Shown piece by piece: positions 24,851-35,423 of a stretch of DNA of 64,000 nt. Position numbers and translations under genes: made by a program. The first letter of the stretch is position 1; the number at the start of each line of letters is the position of its first letter. The notes under the pieces were generated by a model, which saw only the letters and a program-made list of their open reading frames with translations, had not been told where the DNA came from and ran no database searches. The stretch lies in NCBI RefSeq assembly GCF_000277645.1, contig NZ_AKGG01000014.1:1-64000 (forward strand). The letters run 5' to 3'. Source of the stretch: Weissella koreensis KCTC 3621. Lineage in GTDB: Bacteria > Bacillota > Bacilli > Lactobacillales > Lactobacillaceae.

Positions 24851-26205
24851 TAATTTTGCTCCTTTTGCGCAATGAATTCCTGCATCGATTCTACGAAAAT
24901 ATCACCGCGAATTTCAAAGTTGTCAAATTGATCCCACGAAGCTGCTGCTGGTGAAAATAAAATAATATCGTCTTCATCACTAAACTCAAAAGCAGGTACA
25001 AAAGCATCTTTGACGCTCTCAGTTTCAACCACCGGAATGTCTAATTCAGACGCCAACTTTGTTAGTTTCGAACCTGTTTGACCAAATGTCACCATTGCTT
25101 TAACGTGCTCTTTTATATCTGGCAATAGCCGTGATAGATCGTCTCCTCGATCTAATCCACCAGCTAATAATATAACCGGTTGAGTAAATCCAGAGAGGGC
25201 TTTTTGTGTGGCTTCAATATCAGTAGCCTTGGAATCATTATAAATTTTACGATTCTTATATTCACTAACAAATTGCAAACGATGCTTAACTCCACTAAAC
25301 TCATGTAACACTTTAGCAATAATCGAGGCTGGAACTTGATTTAAACGACCTATCGCTATCGCGGCCAGTGCGTTTTCTATATTATGATCACCTGGAACGC
25401 CTATCTGATCAGCAGCCATAATTTGTTCATCTTTAAAATAAAGCCAACCATCTTTCAAATACGAACCTGTTTGCGTTAGATTGTTCCGAGAAAATGGAAT
25501 AATTTGAGCATGACTAGTCCGTGCAAGCGTCTGCCATTCATCATTATCCCAATTAATAATCAAATAATCATCATTTGTTTGGTTGCTTGTAATCTTTCTT
25601 TTCGCTGATACATATGATTCACGTGTTTTATGCCAGTCCAAATGAGACGAAAATATATTGGTAATAACGGCAAAATGCGGATGTATATTTGGGGTATCAG
25701 TCAGTTGAAAACTCGACAATTCAGTAACAATGACATCGTCTTTTGATGAATCTGGTGTCACTTCACTCACAGGGGTCCCAATATTTCCTGCAACCAAGGT
25801 GTGACCCTTAGCATTTGGCATTGCTCGCATCACGGCGGCAATCATCTCTGTCGTAGTCGTTTTACCATTTGAGCCTGTGATAGCTATCCAATTACCTTTG
25901 ATATATTTTTGAGCTTCTGCTACTTCAACTTCAGTCTTAATACCACGTTCTTGGGCTGCTTGTAAAATCGGAATCGTATGAGGAATTCCTGGATTTTTAA
26001 TAATTAAATCAATTTTATCCAACAATTCCACTCCTTGTTGCTGAGTGAATTTTATTCCCTGAGTTCTTAATTGTTGAATATGCGAATCTTCCAAATCCAA
26101 ATTTGGATCTGAAACAAGTACATTTGCCCCTTCACGGTTTAATAATTTCGCTGCTGCAGCACCTGAACGTGCAAATCCAATTATTAATACTTGCTTAGTC
26201 ATCAA
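24850..26205 (-). CDS. murD: UDP-MurNAc-L-alanine:D-glutamate ligase
   Basis: 451 residues. N-terminal Rossmann-like domain (GFARSGAAAAKLL), central ATPase with ITGSNGKTTTTEMI, C-terminal ligase domain (SGVKHRLQFV, YNDSKATDIEATQKAL, LLAGGLDRG). Adds D-Glu to UDP-MurNAc-Ala in peptidoglycan synthesis. Between mraY and murG; murC is absent here, as usual in lactobacilli. Confidence 0.95.
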   Translation of the reverse strand: MMTKQVLIIGFARSGAAAAKLLNREGANVLVSDPNLDLEDSHIQQLRTQGIKFTQQQGVELLDKIDLIIKNPGIPHTIPILQAAQERGIKTEVEVAEAQKYIKGNWIAITGSNGKTTTTEMIAAVMRAMPNAKGHTLVAGNIGTPVSEVTPDSSKDDVIVTELSSFQLTDTPNIHPHFAVITNIFSSHLDWHKTRESYVSAKRKITSNQTNDDYLIINWDNDEWQTLARTSHAQIIPFSRNNLTQTGSYLKDGWLYFKDEQIMAADQIGVPGDHNIENALAAIAIGRLNQVPASIIAKVLHEFSGVKHRLQFVSEYKNRKIYNDSKATDIEATQKALSGFTQPVILLAGGLDRGDDLSRLLPDIKEHVKAMVTFGQTGSKLTKLASELDIPVVETESVKDAFVPAFEFSDEDDIILFSPAAASWDQFDNFEIRGDIFVESMQEFIAQKEQN

Positions 26206-26247
26206 TCAACGCCCCTTTTCTTACTATTAAAATTACATTTTTATTCT

Positions 26248-27237
26248 TTATAACCAAATCACAAGATATAAAATTGCTGCTAGAAGACCAACTGCCCAAA
26301 ATAATGTGTCAACTTGCCATTCATTCCAAGGATGCTTAGGATCCATTCGCCAACCACCTTTTTCAAAGGCGTGATGAATCGGTGCCATCAAAAAGACCCG
26401 CTTTTTGAAGAAATGATAAGTTCCAACTTGGATCATAACAGATAAAGTTTCTAGCATAAATACTAATCCAATAATCAGCAATGACCATTCAATATTTAAA
26501 ACTAAAGAATTCATTGCTAAACCAGCCCCCAAGGCCAAAGATCCAGTATCCCCCATGAAAATTTTAGCAGGATTTTGATTCCAAACGAAGAAGCCTAACA
26601 AAGCTCCAATTACTAAGGCATTTAATGCCACAACGTCATAATTTCCTTGTTTTAAAGCCACAATTAAGTAAGCACCATAAGCAATCACTGTTAATCCAGT
26701 TGCCAAACCATCTAATCCATCAGAAAAATTAACTGAATTAGACCATCCGACCAACCAAATAATCGTAAACAATCCAAAAATAACCACATTTTGAATATTA
26801 ACAAAACCTAGGTGTAGGACAAAATCAAAGTTACCCAATAACAAAAGTGAAAAAGCAACTAACGCTGCTAAGATCTCAGCAAACAATTTTGGCAAAAATC
26901 GAAAACCTTCATCCCGTTTTTCAAATATTTTTACACTATCATCAAAACCACCAACTAAGGCATACAATAAAATTGCTAACAAAATTGCCCAACTAGTAGG
27001 GTTCATTGATCCAAAGAAAATTTGCTTAATGACAAATAAAATTGTAATCGTCAAAATAAAACCTGCTCCACCCATTGTGGGTGTTCCTGCCTTAGCTTGA
27101 TGATCAGGACCTTTTTCAGAATTTCGAATCACTAATTGTTGAAACTTTATTTTATTAAACCAATTCTTTAATAGATAAGTTCCTCCTAGGGAAACTAAAA
27201 AGGCAATTAAAAGCTCAGGTAACCACTTTTCGATCAT
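26248..27237 (-). CDS. mraY: MraY phospho-MurNAc-pentapeptide transferase
   Basis: 329 residues with about ten membrane helices. Motifs: DHQAKAGTPTMGGAGFI, NFSDGLDGLATG, FMGDTGSLALG and MAPIHHAFEKGGW (catalytic Asp and His loops). Makes lipid I on undecaprenyl phosphate. Follows the PBP gene by 48 bases. Confidence 0.96.
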   Translation of the reverse strand: MIEKWLPELLIAFLVSLGGTYLLKNWFNKIKFQQLVIRNSEKGPDHQAKAGTPTMGGAGFILTITILFVIKQIFFGSMNPTSWAILLAILLYALVGGFDDSVKIFEKRDEGFRFLPKLFAEILAALVAFSLLLLGNFDFVLHLGFVNIQNVVIFGLFTIIWLVGWSNSVNFSDGLDGLATGLTVIAYGAYLIVALKQGNYDVVALNALVIGALLGFFVWNQNPAKIFMGDTGSLALGAGLAMNSLVLNIEWSLLIIGLVFMLETLSVMIQVGTYHFFKKRVFLMAPIHHAFEKGGWRMDPKHPWNEWQVDTLFWAVGLLAAILYLVIWL

Positions 27238-27285
27238 TATTCATACTCCTCCAAAATTATTATTATTAATTTTAACATTCTTTAA

Positions 27286-29415
27286 TCACGGGGTTTTAAA
27301 TTTAACAGTAATTTCATGGATTCCGTCAGCAATTCTAGTATCGGGCAAAACCGACTGTTCTACTAAGAAGCCTTCACCACTTGAATTGATTTTAATATCC
27401 ACTAATCGTCCCCAATTTTTAACATCTTTTTTAGACCAACCTTGCATATTAGGGACTTTAACGTTTCCTCCAGATACAATAAATACCCGTTGATTCAACA
27501 AGGTTTTCCCTCCACCTAATGGGTACTGATTTTTAACAACTTTACCATCACCAATCACTTCAGGTTTTAAATGGTTAGCTTCAATTTCAGATTTAGCTTT
27601 TTTCATTGACTCATTTTTAACAGCTGGAATTTTCGTCTGCTGCTTATCACTGATCACTGCTTTTTTATCTGAAGTGTTCATTTGCAAAGCTTGTTCCATC
27701 GTTGAAACGAATACATTCGACATATCCTTGGAAATATTATCGGTATTAGATTGTGGTTCTTTAACAACAATATACATCATGTAGCGTGGATTATCAGATG
27801 GAGCCATTCCCATCCAAGAATGTATTTCGTTAGTATTATCACCAGGTTGAGTATATCCAGCTGATGTTGAAATTTGAGCCGTTCCAGACTTACCAGTCGT
27901 TTTAACATTCGGAATTGCGTACATTGCACCTAATCCCTTAGGGTTATAAATAACATTTTCTAATTCTTTTCGAGTTGCTTTAGCCGTTGACTCTTTAATT
28001 GGCTTAGCCACTTTTGTTCGTTTTGCGCTATAGATAACTTTTTGTGTGTTAGGATCAACAATCTTAGAAATAATATTGGGCTTAATTTCCTCACCATTCC
28101 CAGCAATTGCTGAATAGGCTTGAATCATCTGAGCCGGCGTTACTTTAATTCCTTGACCAAATGCAGTATTCGCCTGTTCAATTGGATAGCGAAAATTCAT
28201 TGATCCTGATGTTTCGGAGCTAAACCCCATGTCAGTAGGTTTTAAGAATTGGAAACGATCCAAGTACTTACCCCAAGTTTTAGAACCCATTTTTTGCTCA
28301 GTTAAAACCATTGCCACATTCGATGAAAGTGCAATTCCGTCAGTATATGAAATTCTTCCCCAACCATCACCGTTGTTCCAATCCTTAACAACCTTGTCAT
28401 CAACTTGAATTTTCCCAGAAGAATAAGTATTATCCCCATTCCAATTGTTTGTATCAATCGCTGAAGCTAAAGTAATTCCCTTTAAGACAGATCCTGGTTC
28501 ATAAGGTTCCTGTACTAACAAATTTGACCAAAAATTACCAAAGCCAGATTTAGTCGTCGCGTTATAGGTCGGTCGTTGCGTCTCAGCAACAATATCACCC
28601 GTTTTAGTATCAACTATCGCTGCAAACGCCTGTTTTGGTTGCATATCGGCTTGCAATGCATTCATTTTATCTTCAAGAGTCGACTGAAGTTTAGTATTCA
28701 GAGTTGTGTATATGTCATAACCATTTTTAGCTTCCACATTTTTAGTTTTTTGACTAAGATTACCATTTTTAATATTATTAGCACTAACCCCAGACTGTTC
28801 TGTTAATTGTTTGTTCCACGAACCTTCTATTCCCGAAACCCCTTTAATCTTATTTGAACCAGACGAACTGGCTTCACCAATTAAATCTGAAGCAAATTGT
28901 CCATTTGGATAAAGACGTGCCGGATGGGCTTCAAAAATCAATCCAGGAATATTTTTTTTCTTAATAGTACGATATTTTTCTTGAGAAATATTAACCCCAT
29001 TACTTCCAAACTGAACTTGAAAATAATGATGTTTAATTCCATTTTTGATTATTTTTTTATAATATGAAGCATCGCCGCCTAATTCTTGCGCAAGCTCTTT
29101 TGAAACAGTGTTAACTTGGCTATTTTTTAAATATTTAGGCTGATCTTTTTGTAAGACAATAATAGCCGTGTAAACTGAAGAATTTTCGGCTAACACATTT
29201 CCAATTGAATCATAAATTTGTCCTCGTTTAACCGATTCTTGGTCTTGATTTTCATAAAGATTTTGGGCTCGTTGCTCCAAATTAACGTGATCAACTGAGT
29301 GAGTTACGGCAACACTAAAAAAACGGGAGCCAATATAGAAAATCACTCCTGTCAGAATACACAGCATAAAAATAATTGCGCCATGTGATCGCTTCATGTT
29401 TCCTTTATTTAACAT
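27286..29415 (-). CDS. pbp2B: Septal class B penicillin-binding protein with PASTA domains (PBP2B/FtsI type)
   Basis: About 709 residues. One membrane helix near the N-terminus, PBP dimerisation domain, then transpeptidase motifs PGSVLK (SxxK), ALSSNVAM (SxN) and TTGKSGTAQI (KTG-like KSG). Two PASTA domains end the protein (IPAVKNESMKKAK.., VPNMQGWSKKD..). Start chosen at 29415 for GAGG 7 bases before; upstream in-frame ATG at 29442 overlaps ftsL. Cross-links septal peptidoglycan with FtsW. Confidence 0.92.
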   Translation of the reverse strand: MLNKGNMKRSHGAIIFMLCILTGVIFYIGSRFFSVAVTHSVDHVNLEQRAQNLYENQDQESVKRGQIYDSIGNVLAENSSVYTAIIVLQKDQPKYLKNSQVNTVSKELAQELGGDASYYKKIIKNGIKHHYFQVQFGSNGVNISQEKYRTIKKKNIPGLIFEAHPARLYPNGQFASDLIGEASSSGSNKIKGVSGIEGSWNKQLTEQSGVSANNIKNGNLSQKTKNVEAKNGYDIYTTLNTKLQSTLEDKMNALQADMQPKQAFAAIVDTKTGDIVAETQRPTYNATTKSGFGNFWSNLLVQEPYEPGSVLKGITLASAIDTNNWNGDNTYSSGKIQVDDKVVKDWNNGDGWGRISYTDGIALSSNVAMVLTEQKMGSKTWGKYLDRFQFLKPTDMGFSSETSGSMNFRYPIEQANTAFGQGIKVTPAQMIQAYSAIAGNGEEIKPNIISKIVDPNTQKVIYSAKRTKVAKPIKESTAKATRKELENVIYNPKGLGAMYAIPNVKTTGKSGTAQISTSAGYTQPGDNTNEIHSWMGMAPSDNPRYMMYIVVKEPQSNTDNISKDMSNVFVSTMEQALQMNTSDKKAVISDKQQTKIPAVKNESMKKAKSEIEANHLKPEVIGDGKVVKNQYPLGGGKTLLNQRVFIVSGGNVKVPNMQGWSKKDVKNWGRLVDIKINSSGEGFLVEQSVLPDTRIADGIHEITVKFKTP

Positions 29416-29431
29416 CCGTTTTCCTCTGTTG

Positions 29432-29791
29432 TTATTTAACATTCTTAATATTACTATTCTCTAACGACATTCCCGCCTTCTGTGCGACTTCATTGAGTCG
29501 TTGTTGTGTCGTTAAATTACTAATTTGTTCCTTAGTATCATTATTTTTATTTCTAACATTGTCTAGTTGCGTAGAGTTAGCTTGAGCAACCTCATTTAGA
29601 ATCGTAGCTCGGTTAGAAATCCAGACGCTGGCTACTCCAAAACACATCGTAATGAGAATCGCACAAATAATATGTTTTATTTCATTACGCCAAGGCGTTT
29701 TAGCATATCGAACCCGTTGTGCTGGCATTTTCTTTGGCCGTTGCTTTGGATTTGGTTGTTGCGGTTGCCATTGTTGCGCATTTTGGGCCAT
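29432..29791 (-). CDS. ftsL: Cell-division protein FtsL
   Basis: 119 residues: Gln/Pro/Lys-rich cytoplasmic N-terminus (QPQQPNPKQRPKKMP), one membrane helix (about 38-58, IICAILITMCFGVASVW), then an extracellular coiled coil (about 65-110, NEVAQANSTQLDNVRNKNND). Position between rsmH and the PBP gene and this topology identify it. Partners DivIB and DivIC. Confidence 0.88.
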   Translation of the reverse strand: MAQNAQQWQPQQPNPKQRPKKMPAQRVRYAKTPWRNEIKHIICAILITMCFGVASVWISNRATILNEVAQANSTQLDNVRNKNNDTKEQISNLTTQQRLNEVAQKAGMSLENSNIKNVK

Positions 29792-29815
29792 AGTCTCATT
29801 CCTTTCATACCCGAT

Positions 29816-30760
29816 TTAGCGAATTCTTTCAATTATTCTTAATTTAGCCGAATGTGCTCGACGGTTTTCTTCTAATTCATGTTCATTAGCATAAATTGGC
29901 TTGCGATTGACTAATTTAAAATCGGGCTGCATCTCATCTGGTATTACTGGTAGTCCCGATGGTAAATCTGGCAACTGTGTTTTTTCTTTAAACATCGTTT
30001 TAACCAAACGATCTTCTAAACTATGAAAAGTAATCACTGCAATCCGGCCATTAACGTTTAACATATCTAATGCTTGTTGGAGTGATTCTTCAACTGCCCC
30101 TAATTCATCGTTTACGGCAATTCGAATTGCTTGAAATGATTTTTTGGCAGGATGACCACCTGTTCGCCGAGCTCCCATAGGAATTGCTGACTTAATAATA
30201 TCAACCAATTCAAACGTGGTTTCTATTGGTTGTTCCATACGAGCCCGTTCAATAGCACGGGCAATTCTTTTAGCAAATTTTTCTTCACCATAACGTGATA
30301 GAATTCGCATCAAATCATTGAAAGACCATTCATTAACTACTGTTCGAGCATTCAAAGTTTGCTTCTGATTCATTCGCATATCTAACGGTGCATCATAATT
30401 GTACGAAAACCCACGTTGACCATCATCAAATTGAGGCGATGAGACACCCAAATCATAAACAATTCCATCAATGCTTTGTACACCAACCTCATTTAAAGCT
30501 GTCATTAGATTTCTAAAATTATTTTGAATTAAAGAAACTTTATTTGTTTCAATTTCATTTTTTAAATGTTCTTGATTATAATCAATTGCCGTTTGATCTT
30601 GATCAAATGACCATAATTTTCCAGTCGTTAACTCACTGGCTAAAAGCTTAGAATGTCCACCTCCGCCTAAAGTTGCATCAACATAGGTACCTGTTGGCTG
30701 AACTGCCAGATTTTCAATTGCCTCGTCTAAAAGGACCGTGATATGTTTAAATTCCGTCAT
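29816..30760 (-). CDS. rsmH: 16S rRNA (C1402-N4) methyltransferase
   Basis: 314 residues from ATG 30760 (AAGGGA before it); a start 15 bases earlier is possible. SAM site [16 protein letters not shown], then [36 protein letters not shown] and [13 protein letters not shown], all RsmH (MraW) signatures. Modifies the ribosomal P site. Second gene of the mraZ operon. Confidence 0.95.
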   Translation of the reverse strand: MTEFKHITVLLDEAIENLAVQPTGTYVDATLGGGGHSKLLASELTTGKLWSFDQDQTAIDYNQEHLKNEIETNKVSLIQNNFRNLMTALNEVGVQSIDGIVYDLGVSSPQFDDGQRGFSYNYDAPLDMRMNQKQTLNARTVVNEWSFNDLMRILSRYGEEKFAKRIARAIERARMEQPIETTFELVDIIKSAIPMGARRTGGHPAKKSFQAIRIAVNDELGAVEESLQQALDMLNVNGRIAVITFHSLEDRLVKTMFKEKTQLPDLPSGLPVIPDEMQPDFKLVNRKPIYANEHELEENRRAHSAKLRIIERIR

Positions 30761-30783
30761 ACTATTTCCCTTCATCCATTCAG

Positions 30784-31224
30784 TTAAATATCAAAGCCTA
30801 ATTCAGCTAGCTCATTTGAAATGTCATCAAAGTTATCCGTAACATCAGCATTGTATTGCTCAAAACGTTCAGTATCCCAAATTTCAAATTCATCATCTCC
30901 ATAACCAATAATGGTGATGCTTTTTTGTAACAAGGCGTGTTCTTTTAAATTATTAGGTAAAACAATTCGGCCTTGCTTATCAAATTCAACCTCTGTTGCC
31001 CCAGCTAAAATAATTCGCTTAAATTGACGCACTTTTGCGTTATTTGATGGTAATTGATTCAACTTACTCTGGTAGGTCTCCCATCCAGCCTGACTATATG
31101 CATGTAAAGAATGTTCATTCCCTTTGGTAATAACAAAACCACTTCCTAATTGATTTCGGAATTTAGCCGGAATAATTAAACGATTTTTAGAATCCAACGT
31201 ATGTTGGTATGTTCCCATAAACAT
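30784..31224 (-). CDS. mraZ: MraZ transcriptional regulator
   Basis: 146 residues, two AbrB-like SpoVT repeats: [23 protein letters not shown] and [20 protein letters not shown]. Forms a ring that binds repeated boxes before its own gene and tunes the dcw cluster. The matching box repeats lie 77 bases upstream. First gene of the cluster. Confidence 0.95.
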   Translation of the reverse strand: MFMGTYQHTLDSKNRLIIPAKFRNQLGSGFVITKGNEHSLHAYSQAGWETYQSKLNQLPSNNAKVRQFKRIILAGATEVEFDKQGRIVLPNNLKEHALLQKSITIIGYGDDEFEIWDTERFEQYNADVTDNFDDISNELAELGFDI

Positions 31225-31300
31225 TTAACTATCCCTTCTTTACACTTGAATTAGAGCATATTTTTAAATTTATTAATTGCTTTTCAATATGTATAATTTA

Positions 31301-31345
31301 CCACTTTACACCACTTAATACCACTCTAAACCACCGCCATTCACC
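31301..31345 (-). promoter_or_regulatory. MraZ box: 10-bp-phased direct repeats
   Basis: CCACT or CCACC starts at 31301, 31311, 31321 and 31331, with a weaker TCACC at 31341. On the minus strand this reads as AGTGG repeats in exact 10-base steps upstream of mraZ, the form of MraZ operators. Confidence 0.75.
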
Positions 31346-31471
31346 ATTCAGTGGAATAGTTTTTGCAATTTTTTTTTAAAAGCCTATTCCTATGCGTATA
31401 ATTCGGTTAAGCTCAAATGTTAAAAAACGTTTAAGAATATTTATATTCAATTAATTTTTATACGTTTTATC

Positions 31472-31507
31472 AAAAAAAGACCTAATTCTTTCTTAGAATC
31501 AGATCTT
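31472..31507 (-). terminator. Terminator of the 128-residue membrane protein gene
   Basis: On the minus strand AGATCTGATTCT pairs with AGAATTAGGTCT (GU allowed), followed by seven T. Confidence 0.75.
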
Positions 31508-31525
31508 GTTATAATTAATTTTCAT

Positions 31526-31912
31526 CTATTTAACTTCTTTAATTCCCCCATCAATTGGGATTTGGTCATCAATATCAACTTCAGATTCTTGTCCCATCGT
31601 GTATGCATAAAGTTCAATAATAAAATATACAATTCCAAAATAGTATCCATATGCATCTGGAAATAGATTTAAAACAACGCCTAGACAAAAAATAAGTGGC
31701 CAAACAATTAATAAATACCAAAATGATCCATGACGACGTAGATAAATACCCACAAAGACACTAAAAATAATATTAATAATAAATAAGCTAATAATTACTC
31801 CCAAAATTTTTAAATTACCTGTTAATTCTTTAATAGCAAATGGGATTAACAATCCAAAAACTGGCATTAAAATCCAAAATTTCCAGTCAGCAATCTTTTT
31901 AAATTCGCGCAT
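31526..31912 (-). CDS. Four-helix membrane protein, unknown function
   Basis: 128 residues with hydrophobic segments at about 12-27, 35-55, 66-84 and 87-104, and an acidic C-terminus (EVDIDDQIPIDGGIKEVK). GGAGG lies before the ATG. Starts 13 bases after rsmE ends, so probably co-transcribed with prmA-rsmE. Family not recognised. Confidence 0.7.
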   Translation of the reverse strand: MREFKKIADWKFWILMPVFGLLIPFAIKELTGNLKILGVIISLFIINIIFSVFVGIYLRRHGSFWYLLIVWPLIFCLGVVLNLFPDAYGYYFGIVYFIIELYAYTMGQESEVDIDDQIPIDGGIKEVK

Positions 31913-31924
31913 AATAGCCCCTCC

Positions 31925-32686
31925 TTATTTAATTTTAATTTGCGAATGATCTAATTCTAATGCAAAGCTCAATACACTCATGGCATACAAAGGTGCTGTT
32001 TCTGCTCGTAAAATACGCGCACCTAAACTAGCTTTTTTGAACCCTAAGTCCTCTATCCTACCTAATTCTTGCACTGAAAGGCCACCTTCAGGTCCTATCA
32101 TAAAGCCAATTGATTTGGCTACCTCTGCATCTTCAATCGATTGAACTAATTGACTTTTTTCACCGGATTTGGCACTTTCTTCCCAAGCTACCACTTTAAC
32201 CATTTGATCTGGTAAATCAAGCTGTTCGATTTTTTCACAATACTGAACCGTTGGTATTCTTAAACGATGACTCTGTTCAGCTGCCCCTTGAGCAATTTTA
32301 TTTAAACGTTCGATTTTACGCGGAGCTTTGCTTCCCCAATGTGCTACCGACCAGTCCGTTTCTACTAAAATAAAATGATGTGCTCCTAATTCCGTCGCTT
32401 TTTTTATGACATCATCAGGTTTATCACCCTTTGTTAATCCTAGAATCAACGTTACTTCCACAGGCAATTCTACAGTTTGCTCTAGAACTGGTCCCAACTT
32501 AACAATTGTTTCCATATCATCAATTGAAATCACCTCACCCACCCGAATGGTTTGCTGATCATTAAAAACAAACTCAGCCTTTGTACCAATTTTACCACGC
32601 AAGACTTTCATCAAATGATGTTTTATGTCATCTGGTAATTTAACTAAATCATTTTCAGGTATTTCATCTAAAAAATAACGTTGCAT
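31925..32686 (-). CDS. rsmE: 16S rRNA (U1498-N3) methyltransferase
   Basis: 253 residues from ATG 32686, preceded by AGGAGAATAAT. N-terminal PUA-like domain (MQRYFLDEI..HHLMKVLRGKIG) and SPOUT knot at the C-terminus (SIGFMIGPEGGLSVQELGRI, SLGARILRAETAPLYA). Adjacent to prmA, start one base beyond its stop; the pair is conserved in firmicutes. Confidence 0.93.
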   Translation of the reverse strand: MQRYFLDEIPENDLVKLPDDIKHHLMKVLRGKIGTKAEFVFNDQQTIRVGEVISIDDMETIVKLGPVLEQTVELPVEVTLILGLTKGDKPDDVIKKATELGAHHFILVETDWSVAHWGSKAPRKIERLNKIAQGAAEQSHRLRIPTVQYCEKIEQLDLPDQMVKVVAWEESAKSGEKSQLVQSIEDAEVAKSIGFMIGPEGGLSVQELGRIEDLGFKKASLGARILRAETAPLYAMSVLSFALELDHSQIKIK

Positions 32687-32687
32687 A

Positions 32688-33644
32688 TTATTCTCCTGCA
32701 ATTTTCAAATGTGCAATTACTCCGTACCAATCACCAATCTGCATAACCTCATCAATAGCATAATTTGCATTAACCAAATTAGTTTTTATAACCTCAATCT
32801 TATCAAAATAGATACCTGATAATAAGAAATCACCACCTGGTTGCAAATATCCCTCCACTTCTGGAATTAACGGTAGCAAAACCTCTGTTAACATATTTGC
32901 TACTACCAAATTATATTTTTCCGTTTTTGGAACACTTTTTAATAAATCACTAGCTATAACAGATACATCTTTTGCGATCGGATTTAAATCTAAATTAGTC
33001 TGAGCTGATCGAACCGCCACTTCATCAATATCAGTGGCTAAAATATCTCCCACGCCCAATTGTTTAGCCGCAATACTCAAAACCCCAGATCCCGTCCCGA
33101 CATCCAAAACGCGTTCGTTTCCCCGAACTACCATTTCTAAAGCTTGCAGCATCAATTTAGTAGTTGGATGTGTCCCCGTTCCAAAAGCCAAACCAGGATC
33201 TAAAACAATTAATTTCTCCATTTGATCTTGGGGTGTATATTCTTCCCATTTAGGAACGATTGTTAATTGCCGAGTTACACGAACTGGATGATAATACTTT
33301 TGCCATTCTGTTTCCCAATCCTGATCCAACACTACAATTGACGTAACAGTTCCTGGTGCAGCATCTAATCCAAATTCATTTAGTTGTTGCACTTTGTTAG
33401 TAATTTCAAGTGTTATTTCAGGCAGATGAAGTCCAAATGCAAAGAAGCCAATGACTAATGCTCCATTTTCACGATGTTTTACATCATCCCAATCTATAAA
33501 AACAGTTGCATCATTTGGTTCAAAGTGATCAACGTCAGCAGAATCTTCAATTTGAACACCTTCAGCCCCTGCTTCCATTAAAATATTACTAACTGCATCA
33601 ACTGCTTCAGTTTGAGTCTCCACTTCAATTGTGTGCCAGCTCAT
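32688..33644 (-). CDS. prmA: Ribosomal protein L11 methyltransferase
   Basis: 318 residues. N-terminal substrate-binding part, then SAM domain with LDPGLAFGTGTHPTTKLMLQ, RVLDVGTGSGVLSIAA and VVANMLTEVLLPLIP. Trimethylates L11. First gene of a prmA-rsmE-membrane protein unit. Confidence 0.93.
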   Translation of the reverse strand: MSWHTIEVETQTEAVDAVSNILMEAGAEGVQIEDSADVDHFEPNDATVFIDWDDVKHRENGALVIGFFAFGLHLPEITLEITNKVQQLNEFGLDAAPGTVTSIVVLDQDWETEWQKYYHPVRVTRQLTIVPKWEEYTPQDQMEKLIVLDPGLAFGTGTHPTTKLMLQALEMVVRGNERVLDVGTGSGVLSIAAKQLGVGDILATDIDEVAVRSAQTNLDLNPIAKDVSVIASDLLKSVPKTEKYNLVVANMLTEVLLPLIPEVEGYLQPGGDFLLSGIYFDKIEVIKTNLVNANYAIDEVMQIGDWYGVIAHLKIAGE

Positions 33645-33802
33645 CTTATTTTCCTCACTTAATTTAATTTAATAATATTAAGAATATCATATCATTCTAT
33701 TTAATACATTCTGAATTTTAAAGATAAAATTATCCTTTAATATTTTACTTAACTTTTAAACCATTTTATTTTCTATCAATTTAAAATAATATTTTATTTA
33801 AA

Positions 33803-33837
33803 AATAAAAGCCCGAATGTCAAATTGACATTCAAGGC
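33803..33837 (-). terminator. Terminator of the lysine permease gene
   Basis: On the minus strand GCCTTGAATGTCA pairs with TGACATTCGGGC around ATT, followed by TTTTATTTTT. It lies 57 bases after the permease stop. Confidence 0.8.
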
Positions 33838-33893
33838 CCATCTAAGGAAAATAATTCCTTATTTTATTTATAATAATATTTCAAACATTAAGC

Positions 33894-35369
33894 CTATTTT
33901 TTAGCTTCACCAACAGCTCCTAAATCAATTTCTTCTAATTTTCTTAGTTTAGATTTATTTTTAATCTTATATCCAAAATATAAAAGCAAAAATAAAGGAA
34001 TTGCCATATAGGTGGTAATAATACCTTCCCAGTTCCACTCGGAAATTTTTCCATGAAAGGCACTTAAATCTTGTCCGACTACGACAACAATACTCAAGAA
34101 CAATGCTAGCAATGGACCGATCGGGAACCATTTAGCATGATATTTCAATTCATGAACTGAATGGTTTTGACGGTGTAGGGCTCGACGGAAACGATAATGT
34201 GAAATAGCGATTCCCATCCAAGCGATAAAACCAGATAATCCAGAAGCAGCTACCAAGTAATAATAAATATTTGGCCCCAAAATGGCAGTTAAAAATGTCA
34301 ATAAACCTATAAAGACTGTTGCCAAAACTGCTGGTACTGGTATTCCTGTTTTACTATTAACTTTACTAAAAATTTTCGGTGCTAACTTAGTTTCACCCAT
34401 TGACCATAACATTCTTGATGATGCATATAGGCCAGAATTAGCAGCTGAAATAACGGCCGTCAAGATCACAGCATTCATAATCGAAGCAGCTGCAGCAAAT
34501 CCAGCACGTTTAAATACCAAGGTAAAGGGTGACATCGCAATATTACTTTCTGATGACCGTAATAAATTTGGATCTTTGTAATAAATGATGGCCCCAATGA
34601 TAAAGATAGCTAAAATATAAAATATCAAGATTCGCCAAAATACTTGTCGAATCGCCTTTGGAATAGACTTAGTTGGGTTTTCTGATTCACCAGCTGTAAT
34701 TCCAATTAATTCAGTTCCTTGAAATGAGAATCCTGCAACCATAAAGACAGCTAAAATCCCATTAATTCCGCCTACAAATCCATGTTTACCACCAGCACTC
34801 AAATTATGAGCTACATCTGGCTGATAAGTGAAAGCTCCAAATATCATTAAGGCTCCAATAATCAAGAAAGCAATAACTGCAATCACCTTGACCATCGACA
34901 TCCAAAATTCTGTTTCACCATATGCTTTAGCCGAAAGTAAATTGATTGATGTAATTAAAACTAATACTAATGCTGACCAAATCCAAGATGGAACATTAGG
35001 TAACCAAAAGCCCATTACCACACCCACAGTAGCTGCTTCAACTGCAACTGTGATGGCCCAATTAAACCAATAATTCCACCCCATAGCAAATCCAAGGGCC
35101 GGTTCAACATACTGATCGGCATAAACCGAAAATGATCCCGAAACTGGATTGTTAGTTGCCATCTCACCCAAAGAAGTCATTAGGAAGAAAACCATAATTC
35201 CCATAACCCCATATGCAGTTAACGCTCCTAGAGGGCCGGCTTGCGAAATTGTAGCTCCAGAAGTAACAAATAAGCCTGTTCCTAATGTTCCTCCTAATGA
35301 AATCATCGACAAATGTCGTGTTTTCATGGTTCGCTTAAGCTTTTGCGGACTATCACCATTATCTGACAT
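33894..35369 (-). CDS. lysP: LysP-type lysine permease
   Basis: 491 residues from ATG 35369, preceded by AGGAGA. APC superfamily, AAT-type: KRTMKTRHLSMISLGGTLGTGLFVTSG opens helix 1; twelve hydrophobic segments. The substrate call rests on the family resemblance and on the lysine riboswitch in its leader, which makes lysine import the most likely role. Monocistronic between riboswitch terminator and its own terminator. Confidence 0.88.
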   Translation of the reverse strand: MSDNGDSPQKLKRTMKTRHLSMISLGGTLGTGLFVTSGATISQAGPLGALTAYGVMGIMVFFLMTSLGEMATNNPVSGSFSVYADQYVEPALGFAMGWNYWFNWAITVAVEAATVGVVMGFWLPNVPSWIWSALVLVLITSINLLSAKAYGETEFWMSMVKVIAVIAFLIIGALMIFGAFTYQPDVAHNLSAGGKHGFVGGINGILAVFMVAGFSFQGTELIGITAGESENPTKSIPKAIRQVFWRILIFYILAIFIIGAIIYYKDPNLLRSSESNIAMSPFTLVFKRAGFAAAASIMNAVILTAVISAANSGLYASSRMLWSMGETKLAPKIFSKVNSKTGIPVPAVLATVFIGLLTFLTAILGPNIYYYLVAASGLSGFIAWMGIAISHYRFRRALHRQNHSVHELKYHAKWFPIGPLLALFLSIVVVVGQDLSAFHGKISEWNWEGIITTYMAIPLFLLLYFGYKIKNKSKLRKLEEIDLGAVGEAKK

Positions 35370-35423
35370 AAAAAGTCTCCTATCCTTTTCTTCATAACAC
35401 AATATAGTATATTTAAACAAATA

